Of a stretch of DNA of 64,000 nt, positions 1 to 13,744 are shown piece after piece. Position 1 is the first letter of the stretch, and every line of letters starts with the position of its first letter. The notes under the pieces are model-generated. The model saw only the letters and a list, made by a program, of their open reading frames with translations. It did no database searches and was not told the DNA's origin. Made by a program: the position numbers and the translations under genes. Source of the stretch: Lanius collurio (Eukaryota; Chordata; Aves; Passeriformes; Laniidae); the NCBI GenBank assembly GCA_020086605.1, contig JACBWW010000046.1, forward strand, positions 5,589,449-5,653,448. Direction: 5' to 3'.

Positions 1-3000
1 CCTAACATTATTTTTCATTTATCATCACTTGCTAAATTCCCCAAGCAAGATTATGCAATTTAGATATTGACTTCTTAAGACTGCATATAGCAAATTTTAT
101 TACAATCTGAAAAGCCTCTTTCAAAAAGAATTCTTTTTTATCTTGTTCATCAGATGAACTCTCCACCAATTACTCAAAGAAATTTGTGAAGATTTGTCTC
201 TATTTTTACATTTACAGAAGTCATAGATGGCTATTCTAGAAAAACAGTCTTACAAAAATGTGACTACTAAATTCGTGATCCTTTAAATGACATCAGTAAG
301 AAGTGAAAAAAATTCCTCCCAAAATAATTCAATGGATTTCACTACTGTACTTGATGAAGCAAAACACAGTCCATTCCCTACCATTCCTTATTTTTTCCAA
401 AGCTCCTAGTCAATTCTGTCAGCCAAAATGCTTTCCACCTCTCAGTCCACCCTTACTTTCTACAGCAACATTAAAGAATGCCCTGAACTCTTTACAGCCC
501 CACTTACAAAACTAGAAGCAAGTCAAAATTGCTAAAAACCAAGCACACCTTATGAAAACCAACTTCTTATAAGAAATGTCAGTCTCCTACTAGAATAAGT
601 TCTTAAGTGCTATTTTTTAGTCTATAATTATTAGTACACTTAAGATTTGAGAAGTAAAAATGCTGTCTTTTCAAAAGACAGTTTCAGTGTAAGATAAAAA
701 ACCATGAAGAATACAGCTTTGCTCAAAGGAGAATCTCTCTTATGTGCTCAAAACTACGACTTTCAGAGAAGTTCAGACATCATTAAAATCCAGATGCTAC
801 GTGACCCCATCACTAAAATACAATTCCTTGAAGATACACATCTCCTACTTCAAGTGATGTGAACCTGTAGGGTAATACCACCAAGACATGATGATCTGCC
901 CTACCACATCTGTCCTTCAAGACTGATACCTCAAAACACTAAAGCTCCTCTCATCTTTATAGCACCCTGAACCCACAGAATAAAACAGGGAGAGACTGTA
1001 ACCTGCTGTCAAACACATCTGCCCTGAATGGTCTTCACATTTAATTTACAACTTGGTGGGTGCCCTAGCCCTCTCCTCAAGCCCACTGCCAGCTTACCCT
1101 GTGTCCCTGGCATCTGATGGTTGGGTGTTTCCAACTTCTCCTATCAGCTTGAACTAAGGAAAACACAAAAAGTTGTTTGACTCCTCCCTGACCAGGTGAT
1201 GCTTTATCATGGATATCACCCATCCTCTGAATCCCCTGAGATTCCCTAGAATATCCTCTTTAACTACCCATATCCCATTACCGCATTGATTTTTAAAATC
1301 AAGACAATATTCTCAACATAACTTCAGATAAAGTATTCCAAGGAAGTTTCTGAGAGCTTCCCTCAGAAGTTCCTAAATGCTAGATCTGAAAAGAGTCCAA
1401 TACACAACATGGCCTGAGAAAGGGGAAATCAAGAGGAAACAATCTACATTTTAAAAAGCACCTAGGAATATGATATTGTAAACTGAGTAGCAACAACCCC
1501 CTAATTTGCATTTTAAAAATCCATGAGCAGTACAAAGCACCGCAGAAGGAAGCCTGGCAAAATGCTGTACTACATCATCTGTTAATAGGGAGATTCAGCT
1601 TCAGAGAGAAATCTAAAAATTCTCCTTTGATCATGAATAGAAGGAAAAAGGATCAAGATGTCTTGCTGTTTAAAAAAAGGCTTGGCAGGGAAGAGGTTGA
1701 GATATCACTGATCCATATTCCATCAGCTTGAAATATACATGGAATATATACCCCTTTCCAAAAGCCAGGTTAAAGCAAAGTAATGAAGAATTATACGCTT
1801 TAAAGGTTGTGAAAAAACAAGTAAAAAGAGGATATATATAATAAATACTGCACTGTTGACATCCGTCCTACATTACCTTAAACAACAGAGTCAGAGAGCA
1901 AGAAACAAAGGAGGCTGAGTTTGTATGAGGAAGATAAAAAACAAAACTACTGGCACAGTATCTTCAAGTAGGACTGGACATAAAACTAAGCCAAAGCATA
2001 GTGTTGAAGTGGCTGAGACATGCTGCTACATAAATCTGAAATCACACATACGCAGGTAATGTTTTACAGTGCAACTGGGATAAAAGAGAAACTAAAAATT
2101 CAAGGAACAAAAATCAATCTTATCAGATTTTTAGAAGAGAAATGGAATCCAACGGGGAAAGAAAAGAGTACTTCAGCATTCTAGAGTAAAATTTCCTTAA
2201 ACTATGACTGAAACCAAATAAACCATATGAGCCAATATCATTATTTTAAATTGGAAAGAAACATCAAAAAAACCCCAAAACAGCTTTATTGGCCCATGTG
2301 GATGCATCTCTAAGCAATAACAAGAACCACAGATTTGCATAAACCCCATTGCAAGCAAATGCAAAATCAGGTAAACTAATAATGAAATAGTAGTAGTTTT
2401 TATAGTTTTATAGTAGAAGATGCTAAATTAACAACTGAAATGCTGAATAGAATTTCTGGGTTATCTTTCTCAATGGCAGAAGAATAAGTTACATGAAACA
2501 GATCTAAACTAAAGTAAGAGTGGAGAGGAAAAAATTAAATTACCCCTTCGGTTCTGCCACTAACACATTTTCCAAAAGCCCCAGACACTTCAAGGAACTG
2601 ATGACTTTCATCCAAAAGTTATTTGGTATGAGGTACTTGAGATTACTTCTTTAATTCAGCACATTTAACACAGAAATACAATAATAATAATAGTCCATAC
2701 TAACCACACAATTTAAATGCATTTTCAAGCAACTGGCAAACACTGGCAAAGACTGAAAACAGAGGATGCACTTGGCTTATTTGCACAATTATAAAGCTTA
2801 AGACCACTGGTCTGATTAATTTGTCGAGCAGCTGACCAAGCCTCTCTGTGTAACACCTTGCCTAGATAGGAAGGAGAAGAACAACACCACAGGACAGCTC
2901 CTCAGACACTCACCACGTAACTTTTACATTTTTTCCTCTTCCATTAGCCATGCGGTTTTCCATAAGAAAACCCTGGTGTGATGCTTCTGCACAAACCCTC

Positions 3001-3031
3001 ATTAGACTATAATGGGACAATGCTAGTTCAC
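1..3031 (-). other. PHF6 intron 5, left part (runs off window)
   Basis: AT-rich sequence with no exon that I can recognise on either strand. I looked on the minus strand for the expected PHF6 exon 6 (acidic stretch followed by a Lys/Arg-rich linker) and for the start of the second zinc domain, and found neither. The intron therefore extends beyond the left edge. No repeat family was recognised here. Confidence 0.7.
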
Positions 3032-3037
3032 TGCCTG
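3032..3037. repeat. Left target-site duplication of the LTR element
   Basis: TGCCTG lies immediately before the 5' LTR and recurs at 5599-5604 immediately after the 3' LTR. A 6-bp duplication is usual for class II (alpha/beta/K-like) retroviruses; class I usually gives 4 bp and ERVL 5 bp. Confidence 0.85.
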
Positions 3038-3336
3038 TGTGGAGGTGCCTTCCCCTGAAATCCCTGGAGGAGGGACCCTGCAGGGTACGGATCTGCTTCT
3101 GTCCCTGTCCCCATGTCACGTGTGCCCCATATCTGTTCCTGATTGGGTGGTTTGGGTGTGCCCAGGGGGCCCGGGAGTGAGAGAGCAGGGTCTGATGACT
3201 GAGTTGGCCTGGGAACTCCATCCATGGCGGCTGGAGGAATAAAATAATCCCTGAACATCTACAGAAATATCGCTTCATCTTTCCTTCCAAGTCCATCGCT
3301 GTCTTATATATGTTATAAGGATTCCCCGTTACAACA
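3038..3336 (+). repeat. 5' LTR
   Basis: 299 bp, TG...CA ends, homologous along its whole length to 5306-5598. A polyadenylation signal AATAAA lies at 3238-3243, followed by a conserved stretch around ACATCTACAGAAATATC. Homology between the LTRs stops exactly at TGTGGAGG on the left and ACAACA on the right, which fixes the boundaries. Confidence 0.9.
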
Positions 3337-3338
3337 AA

Positions 3339-3356
3339 TGGTGGAGATATGTGGAC
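3339..3356 (+). other. Primer-binding-site candidate
   Basis: Starts TGGTGGAGATATGTGG two bases after the 5' LTR end. Position and the leading TGG (complement of the tRNA CCA end) fit a primer site. The rest is too diverged for me to name the tRNA. Confidence 0.5.
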
Positions 3357-3587
3357 ATTCGATCCCTGAAAACGATTTCTAAAGGTCCGGAGTACACCGA
3401 TGAGAATTGTGAGTAATTGAACTTTCTTATTGTCTTGTTTTTGGCTGTACTTTCTGACCAGATGGAGAAATCAGAGGAGCTGTGGCTATCTGAGCCACAG
3501 AGAAAAATGTACTTGGAAGTGAAAGAAATTCTAGCGAAACAAAATACAAAACAGGACCCAGGACATTTAGAACTCTTCTTTAACTGA

Positions 3588-3932
3588 CTTTTCAATAATT
3601 TCTTTTATGTCACTCGAGACTTAATTTTTGATGTTGGTTTTCCTGTGACTAGAGGGGACAATTTTTGGAAAGAAATCGATGAGTTGATAATGATTCAGTC
3701 AAAAAGTGGAATGGTAGCAGAATTGATCCTAGCTTCTTTTGCAATTGAAGATGCTCTCATAAAGCATATACCCGGTCCCAGTAACACAGAGGTGCCTGTG
3801 GCTGAGGTGCCTGCGGTGGAGGGGCCCAGCCCCCCTAAAAGCACAAGCCGTAGAGCAGACCCCATCCCTGTATCGGAGTGCAATCCCAAACAACAGCGGG
3901 TGAGAGAGGGACAACGAAGACACTGGATGTGA
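3588..3932 (+). pseudogene. Unrecognised open stretch of the LTR element, possible gag remnant
   Basis: About 115 codons open in one frame up to a TGA at 3930-3932, without a convincing in-frame ATG. The first half (around GDNFWKEIDELI) could be helical; the second half is rich in Pro, Ser and Lys/Arg, as linkers are. Its place between primer site and captured domain is where gag would begin, but I see no zinc knuckle or major homology region. It is in the same frame as the cold-shock domain further down, so both may once have belonged to one reading frame. The gag assignment is inference from position only. Confidence 0.4.
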
Positions 3933-4502
3933 GAGTGCATTCCTAGGGGTCTCTGAGGTATTCTTACAGTGAATAAAGAAGGACAGACAGTAGAAATAGC
4001 TGCTGAAAAACGCAAAGCGTGAGCCGTGAAAGCAGAGGCACGAGATGCGAGAGCAGCGGCGAGGGTGGCAGCGGCATGACCCGGCAATGGCTGCCCCGCG
4101 CCGTGTGGCAAGCAACAGTCCGAGCCCAAGAGCGAGAAAGGCAGTGGCGTTAGTGGCAGTCGCTATGACGACCACAGTGAGCCACGCCAAACCGAGCCGG
4201 AGCGGCGTGGGGGTGAGAAGAGAACCGTGCTAGCACCCAGCAGCAACACATCTGTAGCTGACAGCAGCAGCAGCAGCGGCAGCCCCGGCGTTATGAAGCC
4301 GCGCACACGCAAACGCCTCACAGGGCACAGCTGCGCAGCCGCGCAAACGCCCAGAAAGCGTGGAGCTGCAGTCTCGTGGAAGTCCAGAGGAGAAGCGAGC
4401 ACAGCACCAAACGGTGGTGCAGAGGTGGCCGAAGGCGGAGCAGCCGGCAGGGTCAGCGTGCACCAGCACGGCCCGACCAGACCCGCACGGTCCCACACGT
4501 GA
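3933..4502 (+). other. GC-rich Arg/Ala/Ser-coding middle of the LTR element
   Basis: Markedly richer in G, C and CpG than the rest of the element and the surrounding intron. It reads as low-complexity Arg/Ala/Ser/Pro-rich peptide, including a run of CAG/CAGC repeats near 4262-4280. In the frame of the cold-shock domain it is open from 4227 to a TGA at 4500-4502 and broken by stops before 4227. It may be the GC-rich 5' end of the captured cellular cDNA, since Y-box proteins have Ala/Pro/Gly-rich N-termini, or diverged gag. I cannot decide between these. Confidence 0.4.
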
Positions 4503-5090
4503 TCCCGAGGAGTCCAGACCCCACAACAGGAACGTGCTGGCAGCCCCGGCAGTCCCGGCTGCGGCAGCTCCAACGCGAGAGCAAGAAAAACTGAAGGTGA
4601 AAGCAAGAACAAAAAAACTTGGAAAAATGAAAAGGTTATCGCAGCTAGGGTTTTGGGAACTGTAAAGTGGTACAATGTAAAGAAAAATTACGGTTTCTTA
4701 TTGAAAAATGATACTGGATAAAGTAGTTTTTTGGCCATAAATCTGCTATTGTAAAAAAATAACCCCAAAAGTGATGTTCCAAGCTTAGAAGAAGGAGAAA
4801 GAGTAGCATTTAAAATTGTGCAAGGAAGGAAGGGCCCACAGGCCGCATGTCTTACAGGCCCTGGAGCTGTCCCTGTCAAAGGCAGTAGATATGCTAGACA
4901 ATACCCCCATAATCCCTATCCTTTCCCTTATCCCACCTTCCCCTTTTATCCCATGCCCCTTTATCTCCCACATATGCCCAGCCCAAATTTCCCTTTCTGG
5001 CTCCCCTCACAAAACCAGGCTTTTCCATTCACCATGAACCCCTTTGCAATGCTGATGGGGGGGATGAAAAGGAGGGAGGGAAGAAATTAA
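4503..5090 (+). pseudogene. Decayed Y-box (YBX-family) cold-shock domain carried by the LTR element
   Basis: Cold-shock domains of Y-box proteins bind single-stranded RNA and DNA and act in mRNA packaging and translational control. From about 4626 the frame reads [20 protein letters not shown] and then NYGF, matching the start of the YBX domain, including the aromatic RNP1 region. The far half of the domain (about 4761-4880) is also clear: KNNP, then a GERVAFKIVQGRKG segment, then GPGAVPVKGSRYA; the VKGSRYA end is closest to YBX2-type proteins. Between them the domain is broken: TAA at 4719-4721, TAA at 4752-4754, and a local frame slip, so that the RNP2 segment is lost in the main frame. After the domain the frame stays open to a TAA at 5088-5090 and encodes an unusual Pro/Phe/Tyr-rich tail (about 4890-5060) unlike the basic/acidic repeats of cellular Y-box proteins. 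It is not functional as a gene in this copy. Confidence 0.88.
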
Positions 5091-5288
5091 CTGTCATTTT
5101 CTAAGATTCCAACAGGTACAAAAAAGAAAATCCCTTCCTCAGTTTCCATCTGAAGCATGCTCAAATCCTGTCTCCCTTATGATGCTCCAAAGAAAATCTG
5201 TTTGGACATCTGGGGACTCAAGATAGTGGCTTCCTTTCCTTTGAAAATGTTTTGTTGTTTATCCAACTGTTTCCAATGTTCTCCATTT

Positions 5289-5300
5289 AAAAAGAAAGGG
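5289..5300 (+). other. Polypurine tract
   Basis: AAAAAGAAAGGG lies five bases before the 3' LTR. This is the expected plus-strand primer site and confirms the orientation of the element. Confidence 0.75.
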
Positions 5301-5305
5301 TGTAT

Positions 5306-5598
5306 TGTGGAGGTACCTCTCCCCTGAAATCCCGGGGGGAGGGACCCTGCAGGGTACGGGTCTGTCCCTGTCCCTGTCCCCATGTCACGTGTGCCCCATA
5401 CCTGTTCCTGATTGGTTGGTTTGGGGGGACCAGGCCCAGGAAGAGATGAGGGTCCCATGACTGGGGTCTGCTGGGAACTCCAGCCATGCGGCTGGAGGAA
5501 TAAATCATCTCTGAACATCTACAGAAATATCACTTCATCTTTCCTTCCAAGTTCATTGCTATCTTATACTTGTCATAAGGATTCCCAGCACTACAACA
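5306..5598 (+). repeat. 3' LTR
   Basis: 293 bp, same ends as the 5' LTR and roughly 85% identical to it by eye. AATAAA lies at 5499-5504. The differences are spread along the whole length and include small indels, so the two LTRs have diverged since insertion. Confidence 0.9.
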
Positions 5599-5604
5599 TG
5601 CCTG
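5599..5604. repeat. Right target-site duplication
   Basis: TGCCTG, a perfect copy of 3032-3037. Confidence 0.85.
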
Positions 5605-8600
5605 GAAAAACTGCTTTTGTGGGAACACCACTTAAACATTTGATGCCACACCCAGAGCATTCTCCAGGAGACAGACACCAAGCAGGCTGAGTCAGCAAAG
5701 CCAGGGAAGACTTTGACACCACCAAAACCAAAATTACCCTAAAATGCAACATTACAGAAACGTTTACATCAGACTGTGTTACTGCAAACACCGTGAGGGC
5801 AAACCTGTGCTGGGACCAATTCTACAGAAAATGCAATAGGGAACAAACACTGCTTGAAGAATCCAAAGATGAATCACAATGTTACCTAACGAGAATGCCA
5901 AAAAGTTGCAGATGTTTTTCCTGACAGTCTCTGGTTTTCACAGCACTTTGGAAAAATACTCAGTGCCCTATAGATTTCAGTGTCTCTAAATAAGTCTCAG
6001 AGAAATATCATCCTGCCTCAACTTACTGAGCAGTGTGAGAAGCATAGATTCCATGTCTGATCTTTAGAATAACATGAAAAGGATGCTAAGAGAGGAAATG
6101 TCCTTATTTCCACTGTGGAAACATAATTCACTGAGGCTTTGAGCACAGCTACAACACAAATTATAAACATTTTATTTTCTGAACCCACAGTTCTCAAGCT
6201 TTAAACATTAAGAACAAAAGTCACACGGCTGTTTTTGTTAAGTCTCTGTCTTACCACTATGTAACAGAAGAATGAAATTACATTCTTAGTTTATATTCAA
6301 CTATTCCTCATCAGCTGAATTTGTTTTAAACTCAACACATGAATCAGGGCAGTCCCACCTGCAGGGAAACTAGAGAGGCCAGTTTTTTCATTTTTCAACA
6401 ATTATTTTCAGTACATTGGAAGAAATTCCAGCAAACAGTTCCAAAACAATAGTTCAACAATACTCCATTCTTCAAAAATAATAAATGCAATTGTATCCAA
6501 CTGAACAGTAATTCAACTAACAGTTAGCTGTAATAATTTGAAAGCACTGGCAACAATTCCCATAACCTATTAGGTACACAAAAACTTAGATGGCTTGCCT
6601 AAAATTACCAATTAAGCTATTATCCAAAGTTCAGTTATTTTGTTAAATTTGTAACCAGCAGGGCAAAATCTGGATGTCCTTTTTCCAGGTAATGGGAACA
6701 CAGCACAAAAAATCACTCTGAATTACACAAAGGAAATAAAGCAGAAATACAATTTCCCTATTCTATGTCACCTAAAGGCCAGCCCATACAGATAAATTAG
6801 ATAAACCCAACAATTTGTTGAAACAGATAACGAATTTAAGAGCACAGTACTCTGCTGCCATGTTTCACATTTTTAGATTCAAAGAAAGCAGAAGGTAGTT
6901 CAAGCAACTCCTGTCAAGTGAAGAAAAACTAATTCCCATCACTCATTAATTTAGTCTTGATGAGTAGACACCAAGTCTGATGAATTCTCACACCATGTGA
7001 ATTTCATAACAGCAATAAAAAACATCTATGAGGTCCTTTTTATTAAGTCTTAGCAGGTACCTCAATTCCAATATAGGTCCTCCAATAACATTTCCATGCA
7101 GGATTCAAGTTTCTTTAACTGTTATTAAATGTTTAACAGATAGTCTTTTTAAACTATAACTTCTAACAAAAGTACATGAGCCAGATTTCAGACTTGGGCA
7201 AGTATGCCCCCAGAAGTATCCATTTTCTAGAGAAGGGAAGAAAAAAAATCTCACTGTTATGCAGCAGTGCTGCCTACAGAAAATAGACTGTTCTGGACAA
7301 GCCAAACACTCCTAAAAACTGAATATCCACTAACATAATTGACAAAAAAGAAATACTCAGACTGGAAAAATTAAATCTGTATACAAAGAACCAAGTGTAA
7401 GAACCCGGAGATGTTCTAAACCAACCAAGGAAAAAAACCTCAATAAAATAAAATTTTAAAATCCCCAACCAAAAAGCAACTCAGAGCAGGAGCAGTTAAA
7501 TTTCCATTACAAAGGGACTGATGGTTCTAGTGCCCCTGTGCACACACACTGGGTGACAGAACCACAGATAAGCTTTAATTAATGAAAATGAAACTAAAAC
7601 AAGATTAAAAAAAAAGAAAAGGCACTATGTTAACATCTAGCTACCCTGCCTAGTCTAGTCACTCTTCTCTGCCAAGTCCTTTATCTGTTTTCATACACTG
7701 CCATTCTTTCACATTTAAATGCCTCTTTGACGCTCACATTTTCATCAAGAAACAAACAAAATACATAGCATATATAAAGCTTAATCTCACCATCCAACAC
7801 CTTCTAGTTGTCATTTCACTGAGCAAACTTCAGCATTTAAGAATTAAGTAAAAAACCCTCCCAAGTCTCTTCTGAAACTCTGAAAATCATCCTGTAATTT
7901 TTGTCTGCTAAAGTTAATTAGTGTTCAATGTAGCAAAATACCACTGCTATGGAAATTACTTACAGCATTGTATCACGCATATGCAACATGTATTTCTACT
8001 CTGATTTATAGGAGGTCTATCCCAAAAGAGTCACACCTTCTGGCATTATCAAATCCACAACTGTAACTATTATTTTATGGGTACAGTTTCTGAAACTGCA
8101 TGGACTAAAAAGAAAACATATTCTTTGGGAAAGAGCACTGGGTGGAATTTCAGTGAAATATTAAATAAAAAACAGAAAACAGAAATGTGTAGTATAGCCA
8201 TACATAGTTCTAAAAGTGCAAAACCTATTTCTAGAAGTTTAAACCATGACAGAAGTAAATATTTTAAACAAAAAAATGTGTGCAAAGTTAAATGCTAAAT
8301 AATATACTACTGGGTTATTTGGTGTCAGCTTTTCTGAGTGACATTGTTTATTTCTTCTCTCCTACCCTCAATCTACAAGTCTCTTTATATGAGTCTAGAT
8401 AAATATTTTAATAAACTACCATCATCAACATTTAATAAAAAATCCACTAATTTTTCCCAATATATCTACATAAAATTTTAAAGCCCTTGCCGTTAGAAAA
8501 ATGACACTGCAAAATTGGAGATAGTGGTTTCTGAAAACTCTTAAAAAAAATCACAAGATCAGATCCTGCAAGGAATCCCAAGCAGAAAAAGTAATCCATT

Positions 8601-9821
8601 GGCTTTGCGCTCCATACAGAATTGGAGGCATTTTTACATACATGTCAAATACTGAGTCACTTGTGAGTCTCAGTTAAAGACTGAGAAAACTCGCTGGACT
8701 CAAATTATCTTTCATATTCTGTGTCTTCTAATACACAAAGCAACCCCCAAAACAAAGTGTTAAACTACAATATAACATGGCCCCTTCTCTTTGGAGAACT
8801 AGTCATAACACACACATTATTTTCTTGTTTAAACTGTAACAGTAAAATTAAGAGTTTTATATATAAGCACACAACAATAATAATGTAAATGGACTAAAAA
8901 AAAAGAAATCCATTTGCTTTGATATTTTCTGCTGCCTTCAGAATCTTTCTGAACATTGAAATGACATCCAAACCTTACCATTAATAAATCTACTATCTGT
9001 AGCATAAAAAGCAATATATTACCTTAAAAATACATTTGGTATTGAGACTGAAGTAATTTATGAAGTTTCATCTTCACTAAACAGCTGCATACTCCTCATT
9101 AGTTAAATGTGATGATATTTCAGTTGAAAGCAATGCAAAAAGTAAACTATAACTGTTTGCTTACCCAAATTCAGATACAGTAGAAAAAGAGAAAAATACC
9201 TTAATAAATACACAATAGCACAACTAGTTTGGAATTTTAACAGACCACACAATTCATCTACACTTGTGGCATTTCACTATTCTGCAAAGATACACAGCTT
9301 TCATGAATGGATTCATAAACCGTATTTTTTTAAATCAATATGATTCAGAAACTTATCTGTAAGTGAACTCATCACAACCCTTTTTATTTACTATTGGGTA
9401 TTTCTTTTTTCAAGAGTTAAACTCTATTTACTAGTCAAAAAATAATGAGTATTTAAGAACATTAGCAGCAGCAAAAATCAGCTCTTATCTGACAAAATAT
9501 TTCAGATGTTAATATTGTGAACACTAAACTACAAATATAAGCCAGCTTCTTCCAAGAAGGGAATGTGTAACTTCTACCCAAACTTTTGGTTTTATGGAGA
9601 ATCATATCTTTTGAACATCCTAAAACTTATGGTTTGGGTTTTTTTCCAACTCAATCAATATTTTTTAGAGAAAATACAGAAATCTGGTGGGCTTCCAAAC
9701 TCACTGTTTCTCAAAAAAATATACTTCTAATTTTTACTGAAAACATTTATATTCTCTAGAAAAATTAAATTTAACCAAGTATCTTTCTACAATGGGAAAA
9801 ATTTATATTGAATAATTTTAC
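5605..9821 (-). other. PHF6 intron 5, right part
   Basis: AT-rich intronic sequence up to the exon 5 donor. No further exon, RNA gene or identifiable repeat seen. Confidence 0.7.
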
Positions 9822-9865
9822 CTTCAGAGTTATGCGTAGTTTTCTTGTGTTTTCGACATAAAATC
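9822..9865 (-). CDS. PHF6 exon 5
   Basis: 44-bp exon on the minus strand between acceptor TTTATAG and donor GTAAAATT. Entering in the phase left by exon 4 it encodes ILCRKHKKTTHNSE plus one base. This closes the first extended PHD domain: the Cys and the His of CRKH are its last zinc ligands. The Lys/His-rich KHKK cluster lies where mammalian PHF6 has its second nuclear localisation signal. Coding length up to here is 418 bases, the position at which I recall human exon 5 ending. It is separated from exon 4 by a short 293-bp intron. Confidence 0.95.
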
Positions 9866-10157
9866 CTATAAACAAAGTAGTTGAAAACTGTCAAGTCAGT
9901 CACGATTCACAAATTATTTACTCATCTTTTAAATTTAAATGCCAGTACATTTTTCTCCCACTTGTAAGACTCTGATACACAAATCTTGCAGTAAAAATAT
10001 GCTTTTCTAGCACATCACTATTTTGAATGCCACAGTCATAATTAGAATTTTTTGCAACAGTTTTGTTTAGATTCCAAAGTGGGGCTTTGCTTTGTTGTTT
10101 TTTAAACAAAGAACATAAAATAAAAATCAAATAAACATAACAAATAAATAATAGTTA

Positions 10158-13384
<3,227 letters not shown>

Positions 13385-13564
13385 CTAAAATTGCAAAGAC
13401 AAAATTTGCATTTTAATTTTTAAGGGTATAAGTCATAAGAGAAATTTATAGATATGAAATCCACCAAATTGCAGTGGTTAATCATGTGTGCCAATTCCAA
13501 CCTGGTTGGCTTTTCCATGTGTTTGCAGCGTTTTCCCGGCTCCATCCCATTCCCAGTCACTCAC

Positions 13565-13702
13565 CATACACTTGTGATGTGCCGCCACCTTCTGGTTCTC
13601 CGACATCAGCAACTGCCCACATTCGTTATCTTTATTCGACCGACAGAACCCACACTTCCTTTGTCTGGAAGAGACTTTCTTCTGTCCGACTGAGCTTGTC
13701 AT
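13565..13702 (-). CDS. PHF6: PHF6 exon 2, with the start codon
   Basis: PHF6 is a nuclear and nucleolar chromatin-associated protein with two extended PHD domains. It interacts with the NuRD complex and regulates rRNA synthesis; in humans it is mutated in Börjeson-Forssman-Lehmann syndrome and T-cell leukaemia. This exon gives residues 1-46, starting [10 protein letters not shown]. It carries the basic SRQRK cluster (nuclear signal), the first zinc knuckle CGFC, a later Cys in NECGQLL, and HHKCM at the end. The start matches the family N-terminus and the exon ends in phase 0 at donor GTGAGT. The 42-bp 5' UTR part (13703-13744) follows an acceptor TTCCCCTGTAG. Together with exons 3-5 it yields residues 1-139 of a protein of about 365 residues in human; the second extended PHD domain lies beyond the left edge. 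Confidence 0.97.
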
Positions 13703-13744
13703 GATTTTAAATGACCTTAGAATGCCACTGCAATCCTCTTAATG
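13703..13744 (-). other. PHF6: PHF6 exon 2, 5' UTR part
   Basis: 42 bases between the CCCCTGTAG acceptor and the ATG. As in mammals, translation starts in exon 2, so exon 1 is non-coding. A second AG 20 bases further upstream (TTGCAG) is a possible but less likely acceptor because the polypyrimidine run lies after it. Confidence 0.75.

Larger units (their letters stand above)
3038..5598 (+). mobile_element. Endogenous retrovirus-like LTR element with a Y-box cold-shock domain
   Basis: Complete insertion of about 2.56 kb in plus orientation, antisense to PHF6 and inside its intron 5. Seen directly: two LTRs of about 295 bp, each beginning TGTGGAGG and ending ACAACA; a 6-bp direct flank (TGCCTG); a TGG-starting primer-site candidate two bases after the 5' LTR; and a polypurine tract just before the 3' LTR. 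The internal part is only about 1.97 kb. I see no reverse transcriptase, integrase, protease or envelope, so it could not have moved without a helper. It holds an unrecognised open stretch (3588-3932), a GC-rich middle and a decayed cold-shock domain of the YBX family. The LTRs are roughly 85% identical by eye, so the insertion is old. The 6-bp duplication suggests class II; the family name is unknown to me. Confidence 0.9.

Noticed and set aside
4503..5090. Functional cold-shock protein gene
   Set aside because: Two in-frame stops and a local frame slip inside the domain, no intact start, and LTR divergence showing great age.
3038..5598. Intact, replication-competent retrovirus
   Set aside because: The internal part is under 2 kb and I see no polymerase, integrase, protease or envelope coding region.
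1..9821. PHF6 exon 6 and later exons
   Set aside because: No minus-strand stretch with the expected acidic/basic linker or the second zinc domain next to splice sites was found.
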